This document shows positions 37,515 to 44,313 of a DNA stretch of 64,000 nucleotides, piece after piece. Position 1 is the stretch's first letter. Each line of letters opens with the position of its first letter. The translations under genes were made by a program, and so were the position numbers. A model generated the notes under the pieces. The model was given only the letters and a program-made list of their open reading frames with translations. It was not told the origin of the DNA and made no database searches. Source of the DNA: Candidatus Parabacteroides intestinigallinarum (GTDB lineage: Bacteria; Bacteroidota; Bacteroidia; Bacteroidales; Tannerellaceae); the NCBI GenBank assembly GCA_019114945.1, contig DXEN01000072.1, positions 1 to 64,000 of the forward strand. The letters are read 5' to 3'.

Positions 37515-37785
37515 TTAATCGATAAGATAGAGATCGTTCTTCACCAAATCGTAAAAGGCGGATACCAACTCCCGCGTCCGGGGGTTCGCTTTATGAAGAT
37601 AAATAGAAACATACAGCGTATAATCTTCCGTAAAAACAGAGGCCTCGTACATCCGAGAAAGCAGGATGGTAGTTCGAGAAATCTATAAAATAAGCATGAT
37701 AAACAATCCCATCCCTTGTCTTAAAAGAATAGCTCCATACGTCATTCTCCGTCAGGTCATAAGGGAGTGGCGAACTTGATTTCAC
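37515..37785 (-). pseudogene. frameshifted small gene resembling DUF6169-type proteins
   Basis: Reading from a GTG at 37785, the protein starts well (YDLTENDVWSYSFKTRDG, VYHAYFID) but then runs into a poor frame. Switching one base into the +1 frame near 37650-37680 restores a sensible C-terminus (MYEASVFTEDYTLYVSIYLH, KANPRTRELVSAFYDL) ending at TAA 37515-37517. The pattern of an Asp-Gly-Ile/Val-x-Tyr N-terminal strand and an SIxLHKxNP C-terminus resembles the small DUF6169-like proteins of Bacteroidales. It overlaps the 49-aa gene upstream. A sequencing error cannot be ruled out. Confidence 0.55.
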
Positions 37786-37906
37786 GTTCTTTCGCTATTT
37801 TAGAAATGTCCTCACCTTTTCGTATGCATTCCCGAATCGCCCGTTTATCCTCCAACACCTTTTGAAAAATAGATTGGGTCTCTTGTTTTCTCTTTTTATC
37901 CAACAT
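37757..37906 (-). CDS. 49-aa charged protein, partner of the broken gene
   Basis: This gene is too short for the ORF track. The product starts MLDKKRKQETQSIF and continues EDKRAIRECIRKGEDISKIA, ending with KFATPL. It is rich in Lys, Glu and Arg and probably one long helix. Very short Lys-rich proteins of this style often sit just upstream of DUF6169-like genes in Bacteroidales, and here the two overlap by 29 nt. A regulator or antitoxin-like role is only a guess. The downstream partner is frameshifted, so the module may be dead. Confidence 0.55.
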   Translation of the reverse strand: MLDKKRKQETQSIFQKVLEDKRAIRECIRKGEDISKIAKEREIKFATPL

Positions 37907-38025
37907 AAGGTTTCTAGTTTTCGTACGTCCGCGAAGATACGATTAATCCCGATAGCCAACAATCCTATCCGCTAAAAATCCTTTTCAAAGAGCGCTTTCC
38001 TCCCTCGCCTTAGCCGGGAAGTATG

Positions 38026-39450
38026 TCATTTCCTTTTTACCAACACGACCGGCTCGTACCACCGCGGGGCGGCGAGCCATTCGACAGCCCGCGTCTGATA
38101 TTCCGCCCCTTGGTCTTGCAAGGGGACGGTCGTAATTTGAAGCGTTCCGGTTACACGATTCGGTTGTGCCACCGTAAAATTCAATGTGGCGATTTGTCCC
38201 GGAAGCGCCGTCATATGTCCGGTCAGAGGTATTGCCGTCTCGCTATCCAACCCGATGAACGAACCCGAAGCTTCTTGAACCAACCACCAAGTCCAACTCA
38301 TTACGTCATTCGTTACACCCGCTTGTGTCCGGAATAATCCTTCGATTGAGAACGTACATCCTTCGGGCAGGTTGATGGCATAGTTCTCCGTCAATGTCGG
38401 GTCGGTCAAGTTGACCTTCACCGGATAGCCGCCAATCGGCGCTACATACGCCGTGATGGTCAGTTCCAAATTCACATCCGATAAATTCAACGCCACCGGC
38501 AACACCCGATTGCGAAGAATATCTTTGGTTGTCGTCAATCGTCCTTCGTATTCAACACCGTCAATCGTCAACGTCAATACATACTCGCCTCCGATTGTTT
38601 CATTGACATAAAACTCCGGAATAGTATACGAGCTATCATTAGCAAGCGTGAAATCCAACTCCGGATCCTCATACGTCCAAGCCTCCTCCCCTGCCGGGTT
38701 ATTGACCGTCTCTTGCTTGAACAAAGATGCCGATGAGGCAAATCCGCTCATCTTCAATCCAGAAACCTTAACTTCCGCTCCTTGCCGATTCGTCAGCGTA
38801 GCCCGCACTTTCGCCACCATGCGCACCAACGAGAGGGTCACGCGCTGCCCGTCTGTCGTCAAGTCCACTTCCTGACGGACGCTCATCGGGATATATTGTT
38901 CATTGTCTATATCCACCGTCTCCGCCGGATTCTGAATCACGAAAGATTGAATATCATCCGTCCACGGTTCGCCTTCATTCAATCCGGACAAATAATCATT
39001 CATTTTCTGACTGTCTGTTGTCTCGGCATTCCCCATATTGGCGAAAGCATACATCGTCTTTGTGCCCGGCATGAGGTCTACCGTTGTCGTATATTGGGGC
39101 AGGTTGCCAATCGCCGCTTGCCCTTGTTGCTCCGCGGTCAGGTCCTCGCTTTGAGGTGTCACGGTGATATGCCGCTCGATGACATTTTGGGCATTCACGA
39201 TAAAGAGATGAAGCGTATGGATGAACTCGCCTTCTACCGCGTTCTCGTCACCATGCATCGCTTTCGTCTCCGCGGTCTCCGCCGCACCGATGCGGATGGT
39301 CACGGCTTCCAGTTCCTCCACTTGCCCGGGACGCTCCTCCTCGCCCGGATCCTCCCGCTCGCCCGCTATCTCCTTCGTACACGCCATCAACGCGACACAC
39401 GCGAGCAGGCAACCCAGCCACCGAAATATATATCTATCCAAACTTCTCAT
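38026..39450 (-). CDS. Mfa/FimA-like fimbrial lipoprotein, putative tip or accessory subunit
   Basis: This 474-aa lipoprotein has the lipobox VALMAC at about residue 24. The mature N-terminus is acidic (EDPGEEERPGQVEEL), and a possible maturation site lies in ETKAMHGD. The pattern TLHLFIVNAQNVIERHITV, then PGTKTMYAFANMG and SLVRMVAKVRATLTN matches the FimA/Mfa-like two-domain transthyretin fold. The C-terminus ends with basic VLVKRK. It starts 4 nt after the preceding fimbrial gene and is probably co-translated. The exact position in the fimbria (tip or adaptor) is inferred from its downstream location. Confidence 0.8.
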   Translation of the reverse strand: MRSLDRYIFRWLGCLLACVALMACTKEIAGEREDPGEEERPGQVEELEAVTIRIGAAETAETKAMHGDENAVEGEFIHTLHLFIVNAQNVIERHITVTPQSEDLTAEQQGQAAIGNLPQYTTTVDLMPGTKTMYAFANMGNAETTDSQKMNDYLSGLNEGEPWTDDIQSFVIQNPAETVDIDNEQYIPMSVRQEVDLTTDGQRVTLSLVRMVAKVRATLTNRQGAEVKVSGLKMSGFASSASLFKQETVNNPAGEEAWTYEDPELDFTLANDSSYTIPEFYVNETIGGEYVLTLTIDGVEYEGRLTTTKDILRNRVLPVALNLSDVNLELTITAYVAPIGGYPVKVNLTDPTLTENYAINLPEGCTFSIEGLFRTQAGVTNDVMSWTWWLVQEASGSFIGLDSETAIPLTGHMTALPGQIATLNFTVAQPNRVTGTLQITTVPLQDQGAEYQTRAVEWLAAPRWYEPVVLVKRK

Positions 39451-39454
39451 ATCC

Positions 39455-41218
39455 TTACGCTCCCCCTTCCTTTACCGGCTCCAAGTCGACACTCTCACGC
39501 GGCGCCAGTTGCCAATCTTCCACCAAGACGTTTATGTTTACGGTCCGCTCACCCGGAATATCATTACCCGGTGTCGATACGCTCTTTATATCCAGCTTAT
39601 ACACGTTGTTGCGCACGATGGCATACTCCATCACGCCTCCGGTATTGTCCCTTCCGCTGACTAAATCATTTTCCGGCTTTTGGTCGTTGGCGTGCTTAAT
39701 CCAATACGTATAATAACAGATACCCTTCTTATAGGTAGACAGCCCGCTCATCTCATGCAGGATGCGGCGGGTCGTCCCAGCGGCGGCATCGTTCACGTCC
39801 ACCTGCGCTTTATCATTCTCTAACTTATAAGAACACGTCTGTTCCAGATAATACGCCCATCGCAAGGTCCGCATATCCTCAGCGCTAATCGCATCCATTT
39901 TGCCGTTCGAGACCTGCCGCAAATACGCCCGGTAGCCTACGGGGTCGTCCGCCAATTTCAGAATGATATTCGCCCGTAAATCTTCCCATGTTTTGACATC
40001 GTGCCAACCATCATTGATAATCGTCCAGCTACTTTCAAATTTCGCTTCCATCATCATTTCCAATGTAGGATAAACCACCCCGTCCCACTCGAAGAAGGTA
40101 TCGCCCTCCGTCATTTCATCGGGTGTATAAACCGCCCGGAATACGATACCGGTCGTACGGTCGCGCTGACCGGTCTGGTTCACGTTCTCTTTCGGATAGC
40201 CTACGCACAAATAATTCTCTTCCAAGTCGTCAACCAAGGAACCTTCCACGAATAAAGTTTCCCACGCCAAATCGTCATAACCGATATTCGGGAAATACGT
40301 AGCGGGGGTAAAGTCAGCCTCCACTTTCTCCGCCTTCGCATCGATTACGTAATTGGAAGCCGCGTTCGTTGTCGCGTCGGTTGTCTCCAAGCCTAAATAT
40401 TCCACTTTGGTACTTCCCCACCTATCGGCTACCCTCTTCAGCAGCCAGCTCTCAGCGTCGTCTTTCAAGGTATTCACCAACATCGCACCGGTAATCTTAG
40501 CGGTGCCGATGGGTTCGCTGCCCTCCGTCCCTACCTCGTATAAGTCTTCCGCCCGATAATCCACCCGGGCTGTCACGCGCTCCACGTCAATCTGCGTCGT
40601 GGCGGGATTGGTCTCGCTATTGCTGGAGGTGACGCACAAAGGAAAGGTCTCGTCGTCCGCCGATGCCATCAGGAAGTTGGTATAGGTCGTCCCGTTCACA
40701 TTATATAGTTTCGTTACCGTCTCTTGCTGTAAAGCGCCCAAGGTCGTAATATTCTCGCCGAAGTCTTCGCCTCCGTTCACCACCGCCAAGACGTGATAGT
40801 TATGGCTCACCAGCAACTGCTCCACCGGCACGGTCCTTGTCGTGGCGTACGTCTGACCAGTCGTATAATTAATACTATCCCTTCCAAAATACTGGCGGAT
40901 GACCTCTGTGTCCGCCGCGGAGTTCACGCCGTTGTCATCGGCATCATCGGTCGCCTCATAAAAAAACAACGTTATATCGTTCACCTCATTCTCTTCGCTC
41001 TGCCCCGGCTCGCGGCCATCGCCACCCTCGCCGCCGGTCGGGTTGGCGCGGGTGGAAGGGGTCATCGCGGTGGAGAGGGCGATCGACACGTAGGCGTACG
41101 GCACGCCCTCGGGTGTATAGAGCTGGCAATCCATATCATCGTCGTGGATTAGCTCGCACCCCGGCAGCCCCAGCGCCACGAGCAGCATATATATATAATA
41201 TGTATAGAGCCTTCTCAT
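39455..41218 (-). CDS. Mfa1-like fimbrial lipoprotein subunit
   Basis: This 587-aa lipoprotein has the lipobox LGLPGC near residue 21. Its N-terminal pattern CELIHDDDMDC resembles the opening of the neighbouring Mfa2-like protein, and STRANPT looks like an Arg-specific maturation site of the kind that exposes the donor strand in FimA-type pilins. EVNDITLFFYE, LLVSHNYHVLAVVN and RVTARVDYRAEDLYE are typical of Mfa-like subunits. The C-terminus (NNVYKLDIKSVSTPG, VNINVLVEDWQ) is the usual final strand. It lies 12 nt downstream of the Mfa2-like gene. Confidence 0.82.
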   Translation of the reverse strand: MRRLYTYYIYMLLVALGLPGCELIHDDDMDCQLYTPEGVPYAYVSIALSTAMTPSTRANPTGGEGGDGREPGQSEENEVNDITLFFYEATDDADDNGVNSAADTEVIRQYFGRDSINYTTGQTYATTRTVPVEQLLVSHNYHVLAVVNGGEDFGENITTLGALQQETVTKLYNVNGTTYTNFLMASADDETFPLCVTSSNSETNPATTQIDVERVTARVDYRAEDLYEVGTEGSEPIGTAKITGAMLVNTLKDDAESWLLKRVADRWGSTKVEYLGLETTDATTNAASNYVIDAKAEKVEADFTPATYFPNIGYDDLAWETLFVEGSLVDDLEENYLCVGYPKENVNQTGQRDRTTGIVFRAVYTPDEMTEGDTFFEWDGVVYPTLEMMMEAKFESSWTIINDGWHDVKTWEDLRANIILKLADDPVGYRAYLRQVSNGKMDAISAEDMRTLRWAYYLEQTCSYKLENDKAQVDVNDAAAGTTRRILHEMSGLSTYKKGICYYTYWIKHANDQKPENDLVSGRDNTGGVMEYAIVRNNVYKLDIKSVSTPGNDIPGERTVNINVLVEDWQLAPRESVDLEPVKEGGA

Positions 41219-41230
41219 CCCCGTCGCACG

Positions 41231-42298
41231 TTACAATCCGATTGTCTCATACTGGATGCGTCTCGCCCACGAGAGGGCGCTTATCTCCACGTTCACGTAC
41301 TCCCACGTGTCGCCCCGCAGGAAGAAGACCAACTGGAACTCGTGCCCGCGGTCGAGGAACTCCTGTGGCGAGTAGCGGTAGATGTCCGCCGCCGTGCGCA
41401 GGCGGCTCAGGATGTCGGGCAGGTCGACACGCGCCACCTCCACGCCGGTACGCCGGTTGGTGATGGACAGGATGGCGTCGTCCTCCGCCCGGTCGTGATA
41501 GATGAGCCGCGACGTCATGAAGTCGGCGTGCGCCATGCGGCCCACCCCGGTCGCGCCCTCCACGGGCCGGTCGTCGGTGTTACGTGTGGCGTAAGGCGTA
41601 TAGACCAGCGTATCGGCGTCGGTGGACTCGTCGACCGAGTTGTCCCACAACAGGTGGGCGTTACGCGCGTAGATACGGAAATCGTAATCGTCCACGTCGA
41701 TCCGCGTCGGGTCGTCGATCTCGCGGAGCGTGACGCTAATCTCCTTCGTGTTCCGCGTGAGCGACACCGTGTCGCGCGTGATCCGGTCGAGCACCACTTC
41801 CACGGGCTCGGTACGCATGCCGTGCCAGAGCGTATCGAGCGGCATGCCGCCGTGGGTCACGTAGCCCGCCGCGTCGTACTCCAACGTGTGCGTCACGGCG
41901 GAAAGGCTGTCGCCCGCCGCGGGCTCGGTACGGATAAACGCGGCGCCATCATCCAAGGAAAAAGTAGTTAACTCGTCGTAATCGCACTGGAAGGCGGAGA
42001 CCAGGTATTGGTAACGTCCGGGCGGCAGGTCGAAATGCATCTCGTAGCCATCGGCCGCCAGCGCGTCGCCGTGTTCCGACCGCGACGTCAGGAACGAGCC
42101 GTTCTCGTCGAACAAGTAGACCGTCACGTCGCCCACGTGGTCGGCGAACATATCCGCCCGCTGCAAATTATAATCGTACTCGAACGTCAGGCGCAACCCG
42201 CTGGGGCATGGCTCCAAATCGTCGTGTATATACTCGCACGAGGCCATCGCCGCGAGGGCCAGGAGCGCCCAACATGCTATGCTACTTTGTCTGTTCAT
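41231..42298 (-). CDS. Mfa2/FimB-family fimbrial anchor lipoprotein
   Basis: This 355-aa lipoprotein has the lipobox LAAMASC (residue 21) directly followed by EYIHDDLEPCPSGLRL, the hallmark start of FimB/Mfa2 proteins, which anchor and limit the length of Mfa fimbriae in the outer membrane. VGDVTVYLFDENGSFL and LPPGRYQYLVSAFQ are strands of the first transthyretin-like domain. It would normally follow the major-subunit gene directly, but two toxin-antitoxin cassettes and their repeats (about 2 kb) now lie in between. Confidence 0.88.
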   Translation of the reverse strand: MNRQSSIACWALLALAAMASCEYIHDDLEPCPSGLRLTFEYDYNLQRADMFADHVGDVTVYLFDENGSFLTSRSEHGDALAADGYEMHFDLPPGRYQYLVSAFQCDYDELTTFSLDDGAAFIRTEPAAGDSLSAVTHTLEYDAAGYVTHGGMPLDTLWHGMRTEPVEVVLDRITRDTVSLTRNTKEISVTLREIDDPTRIDVDDYDFRIYARNAHLLWDNSVDESTDADTLVYTPYATRNTDDRPVEGATGVGRMAHADFMTSRLIYHDRAEDDAILSITNRRTGVEVARVDLPDILSRLRTAADIYRYSPQEFLDRGHEFQLVFFLRGDTWEYVNVEISALSWARRIQYETIGL

Positions 42299-42360
42299 CT
42301 ATCACTGTCTTTTACTACATATCTTCCGTAGCCCTTCGACAGATAGGAACAACGATTCAA

Positions 42361-42422
42361 TTGACAATGGACAATTAAATTGACAATGGACAATGGACGA
42401 TTGACAATTAGCCTTGGCCTCT
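42361..42422. repeat. 62-bp direct repeat, copy 1
   Basis: This is an AT-rich block of overlapping TTGACAAT(G/T)G motifs ending in GCCTTGGCCTCT. It is identical to 43107-43168 and 44084-44145. It lies between the Mfa2-like gene and the first toxin gene and is followed by an oppositely oriented AATTGTCAATT stretch at 42439-42470. Confidence 0.9.
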
Positions 42423-42450
42423 GCCGTTTCCCGCTAATAATTGTCAATTG

Positions 42451-42765
42451 TCAATCGTTAATTATCAATTGGTTCGGGTCACGGCGAGTGTCCCAGAAGT
42501 CCACCCCATAGACAATCCTATTGGCTTCATCCACTCGATAAATCAATTTAAAATGAGGCTGTATGCATAAAGAACGATACTCGTATCGCCTATCCTTCAA
42601 CAAGAGTTCCAGCGGAGCCATATAAGGAAATAGCTCTAACAAACTCGCGGTCTGTATAACATTCTTATAAAAACGTCTTGCCACATTCGTGCCAAACTCC
42701 CGCTCCGCATAAAGCATATTCTCTTTCAAGGCGCGCTTCACTTTCTCGGTTAGAAAAAGCTTCAT
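42451..42765 (-). CDS. RelE/ParE-family toxin, cassette 1
   Basis: This 104-aa toxin (start MKLFLTEKVKRALKEN) has the family fold signature RRFYKNVIQTASLLELFPY, YEYRSLCIQPHFKLIYRVDE and the final VDFWDTRRDPNQL. RelE/ParE toxins cleave mRNA on ribosomes or poison gyrase. The ORF track starts at 42816, but the ATG at 42765 overlaps the antitoxin stop as ATGA, so the pair is coupled. The last codons (IIND) come from the AATTG repeat beyond the gene. The 40 bp covering the end of the gene are identical to those of cassette 2. Confidence 0.85.
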   Translation of the reverse strand: MKLFLTEKVKRALKENMLYAEREFGTNVARRFYKNVIQTASLLELFPYMAPLELLLKDRRYEYRSLCIQPHFKLIYRVDEANRIVYGVDFWDTRRDPNQLIIND

Positions 42766-43052
42766 GATACCAGCCATGGGAAATCTCGTTCTAATTCTTG
42801 CTTCAAGTCTTCCCAAGCTATCACCTTACCGGCGGCGATATCAGCCTCAGCTACTAAAATACGAGCCTCTAATTCCTCTTGTGTATAAGGAATGGGATAA
42901 GCCGTGAAATCCTTCGCGTGACTTTCATCAGCGATCCTCCTCCATCGCTTATACTCGTCAGAATAAATAGGAAGTGCCGCCTTCGGCGTACGCTCGTAGG
43001 CTACCTCGGGTTCGCTGAGGCGGTTGTCGGTCTTGTTGTCGTCTGCTTCCAT
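42762..43052 (-). CDS. putative antitoxin, cassette 1
   Basis: This is a 96-aa acidic protein. Its first 25 residues (including NRLSEPEVAYERTPKA) are almost identical to those of the second antitoxin, while the remainder (YPIPYTQEELEARILVAEAD, AWEDLKQELERDFPWLVS) is different. The C-terminal helix with WEDLKQELE is what would wrap the toxin. No classical DNA-binding domain is recognised. Antitoxin function is inferred from order, overlap and the RelE/ParE partner. Confidence 0.78.
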   Translation of the reverse strand: MEADDNKTDNRLSEPEVAYERTPKAALPIYSDEYKRWRRIADESHAKDFTAYPIPYTQEELEARILVAEADIAAGKVIAWEDLKQELERDFPWLVS

Positions 43053-43074
43053 CGCGATTGTTATTTGGTATGCG

Positions 43075-43082
43075 CGAAGATA
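43075..43082 (-). promoter_or_regulatory. minus-7 promoter element, cassette 1
   Basis: On the minus strand TATCTTCG matches TAnnTTTG at seven of eight positions, 22 bp before the antitoxin ATG. The upstream part of the promoter is formed by the TTGACAATT repeat. Confidence 0.5.
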
Positions 43083-43106
43083 ACGTTTCTAATTGACAAT
43101 TGATAA

Positions 43107-43168
43107 TTGACAATGGACAATTAAATTGACAATGGACAATGGACGATTGACAATTAGCCTTGGCCTCT
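43107..43168. repeat. 62-bp direct repeat, copy 2
   Basis: This is identical to copies 1 and 3. Here it continues into a 190-bp duplicated block (42979-43168) that also covers the promoter and the first 25 antitoxin codons of cassette 1. Confidence 0.9.
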
Positions 43169-43204
43169 ACCGTTTCCCGCTAATAATTAGTGGATGTGTC
43201 TAAT

Positions 43205-43314
43205 CGCGGAAAAGCACACAGATGACACAGATCGAACGGATGAACGCAGATCGTTTTTATTGATTTATAATTAAATAAATCCGTGCAAATCCGCGCCCTC
43301 CGCGTCTGCGTGCC
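43205..43314. repeat. gene-less dispersed-repeat remnant between the two cassettes
   Basis: The segment holds GCACACAGATGACACAGATC at one end and an imperfect inverted counterpart (CCGCGTCTGCGTGCC) at the other, with an AT-rich centre. I recall this style of sequence as the flank of GxxExxY-protein genes in Bacteroidetes and other phyla, but no such gene is present here. The 312-bp gap 43053-43364 contains only this, the copy-2 repeat and an AATTGTCAATT stretch. Confidence 0.5.
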
Positions 43315-43364
43315 AATACTTGATTTTGACATACCTTCTTTTCCCCGCGAATAATTGTCAATTG

Positions 43365-43691
43365 TTAATCGTCAATTGTCAATTTAGTCGTCAATTGGTT
43401 CGGGTCACGGCGAGTGTCCCAGAAGTCCACCACGTGAAGCTCCACCCGCGGTTCGTCAACGAAATAGATTAACTTGAAATGAGGGCGGACCCGTAATGAC
43501 CGGTAACGGTACTTCTTTCCACTAAGAAAGCTCTCTTCCGAGCCCAAATATGGAAAATCAATAAGATACCTCACATCCGAAAGAACCCCCTCATAGAAAC
43601 GCGAAGCCACTCGCTCTCCAAATCGCATTTTACACCATTGATAGTTTAAGCGTATCCGCTTTCGCGCCTCCGCATGTATCACTAACCGCAT
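43365..43691 (-). CDS. RelE/ParE-family toxin, cassette 2
   Basis: This 108-aa toxin (start MRLVIHAEARKRIRLN) is homologous to the cassette 1 toxin but diverged in the core (YQWCKMRFGERVASRFYEGV against RFYKNVIQTA). It shares YRYRSLRVRPHFKLIYFVDE and the identical VDFWDTRRDPNQL. The last residues TTKLTIDD are read from the AATTG repeat. The listed ORF begins at 43751; the ATG at 43691 overlaps the antitoxin end by 10 nt and gives the normal family length. Confidence 0.85.
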   Translation of the reverse strand: MRLVIHAEARKRIRLNYQWCKMRFGERVASRFYEGVLSDVRYLIDFPYLGSEESFLSGKKYRYRSLRVRPHFKLIYFVDEPRVELHVVDFWDTRRDPNQLTTKLTIDD

Positions 43692-44029
43692 GGATAACGA
43701 TGTTTTAACTCCGGAAACTCCTTTTCCATCTCCTCTTGAAACTTCTCCCAAGTAATCCCGGAATCGCGCCCGGCATCAATCTCCCCTTGAATCCATTCAA
43801 TCCGTTGCCGCGCCTCACGCTTTGTCAAAGGCCTTGGATGCTCTAAGGTATCCAAGCGCTCCCGCAAATCCGGCATCTCCGCATAAAAACACGGATGCTC
43901 TCTACGAATAATATCCATCATCTCGTTCACCGTCTTACGGGAGTGAGACACGCTTGCCTTCGGCGTACGCTCGTAGGCTACCTCGGGCTCGCTGAGGCGG
44001 TTGTCGGTCTTGTTGTCGTCTGATTCCAT
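43682..44029 (-). CDS. putative antitoxin, cassette 2
   Basis: This 115-aa protein has the same N-terminal 25 residues as antitoxin 1 (one change visible) and then a different body (KTVNEMMDIIRREHPCFYAE, REARQRIEWIQGEIDAG, GITWEKFQEEMEKEFPEL). Both antitoxins end in a similar WExxxxExEkeFP helix. It precedes its toxin with a 10-nt overlap. Constant N-terminus and variable body suggest that the cores have been exchanged by recombination. Confidence 0.78.
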   Translation of the reverse strand: MESDDNKTDNRLSEPEVAYERTPKASVSHSRKTVNEMMDIIRREHPCFYAEMPDLRERLDTLEHPRPLTKREARQRIEWIQGEIDAGRDSGITWEKFQEEMEKEFPELKHRYPCG

Positions 44030-44051
44030 CGCGATTGTTGTTTGGTATGCG

Positions 44052-44059
44052 CGAAGATA
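44052..44059 (-). promoter_or_regulatory. minus-7 promoter element, cassette 2
   Basis: On the minus strand TATCTTCG lies 22 bp before the antitoxin ATG, at the same place as in cassette 1, inside the duplicated 190-bp block. Confidence 0.5.
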
Positions 44060-44083
44060 ATATTTCTAATTGACAATTGATAA

Positions 44084-44145
44084 TTGACAATGGACAATTA
44101 AATTGACAATGGACAATGGACGATTGACAATTAGCCTTGGCCTCT
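44084..44145. repeat. 62-bp direct repeat, copy 3
   Basis: This is identical to copies 1 and 2. It is followed by an inverted AATTGTCAATT stretch (44162-44193) that is not followed by a cassette but by the end of the Mfa1-like gene region. Confidence 0.9.
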
Positions 44146-44253
44146 ATGTTTCCTCGCGAATAATTGTCAATTGTCAATTCTCAATTGTCAATTGGTTCGT
44201 TGTTCCAATCTGTCAAAGAGCGTCGTCCGTTCCCCTTGGGGGTCCGGCTGAGT

Positions 44254-44284
44254 TCCCCCGCCGCCGGCGAAGGCCTGCGGGGGA
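44254..44284 (-). terminator. hairpin after the Mfa1-like gene
   Basis: TCCCCCGC (44254-44261) pairs with GCGGGGGA (44277-44284), and a second small hairpin (TCCCCTTGGGGG) lies beyond it. It begins 30 bp after the Mfa1-like stop. Such a structure would reduce read-through into the cassettes and the Mfa2-like gene. No T-tract is seen. Confidence 0.5.
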
Positions 44285-44313
44285 TATTTATTCGCATAGG
44301 GCTCGCCTATGTC

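Noticed and set aside
42361-44193. Integron-type cassette array
   Set aside because: There is no integrase gene and the repeats do not have attC-like structure; recombination between repeats is a simpler view.
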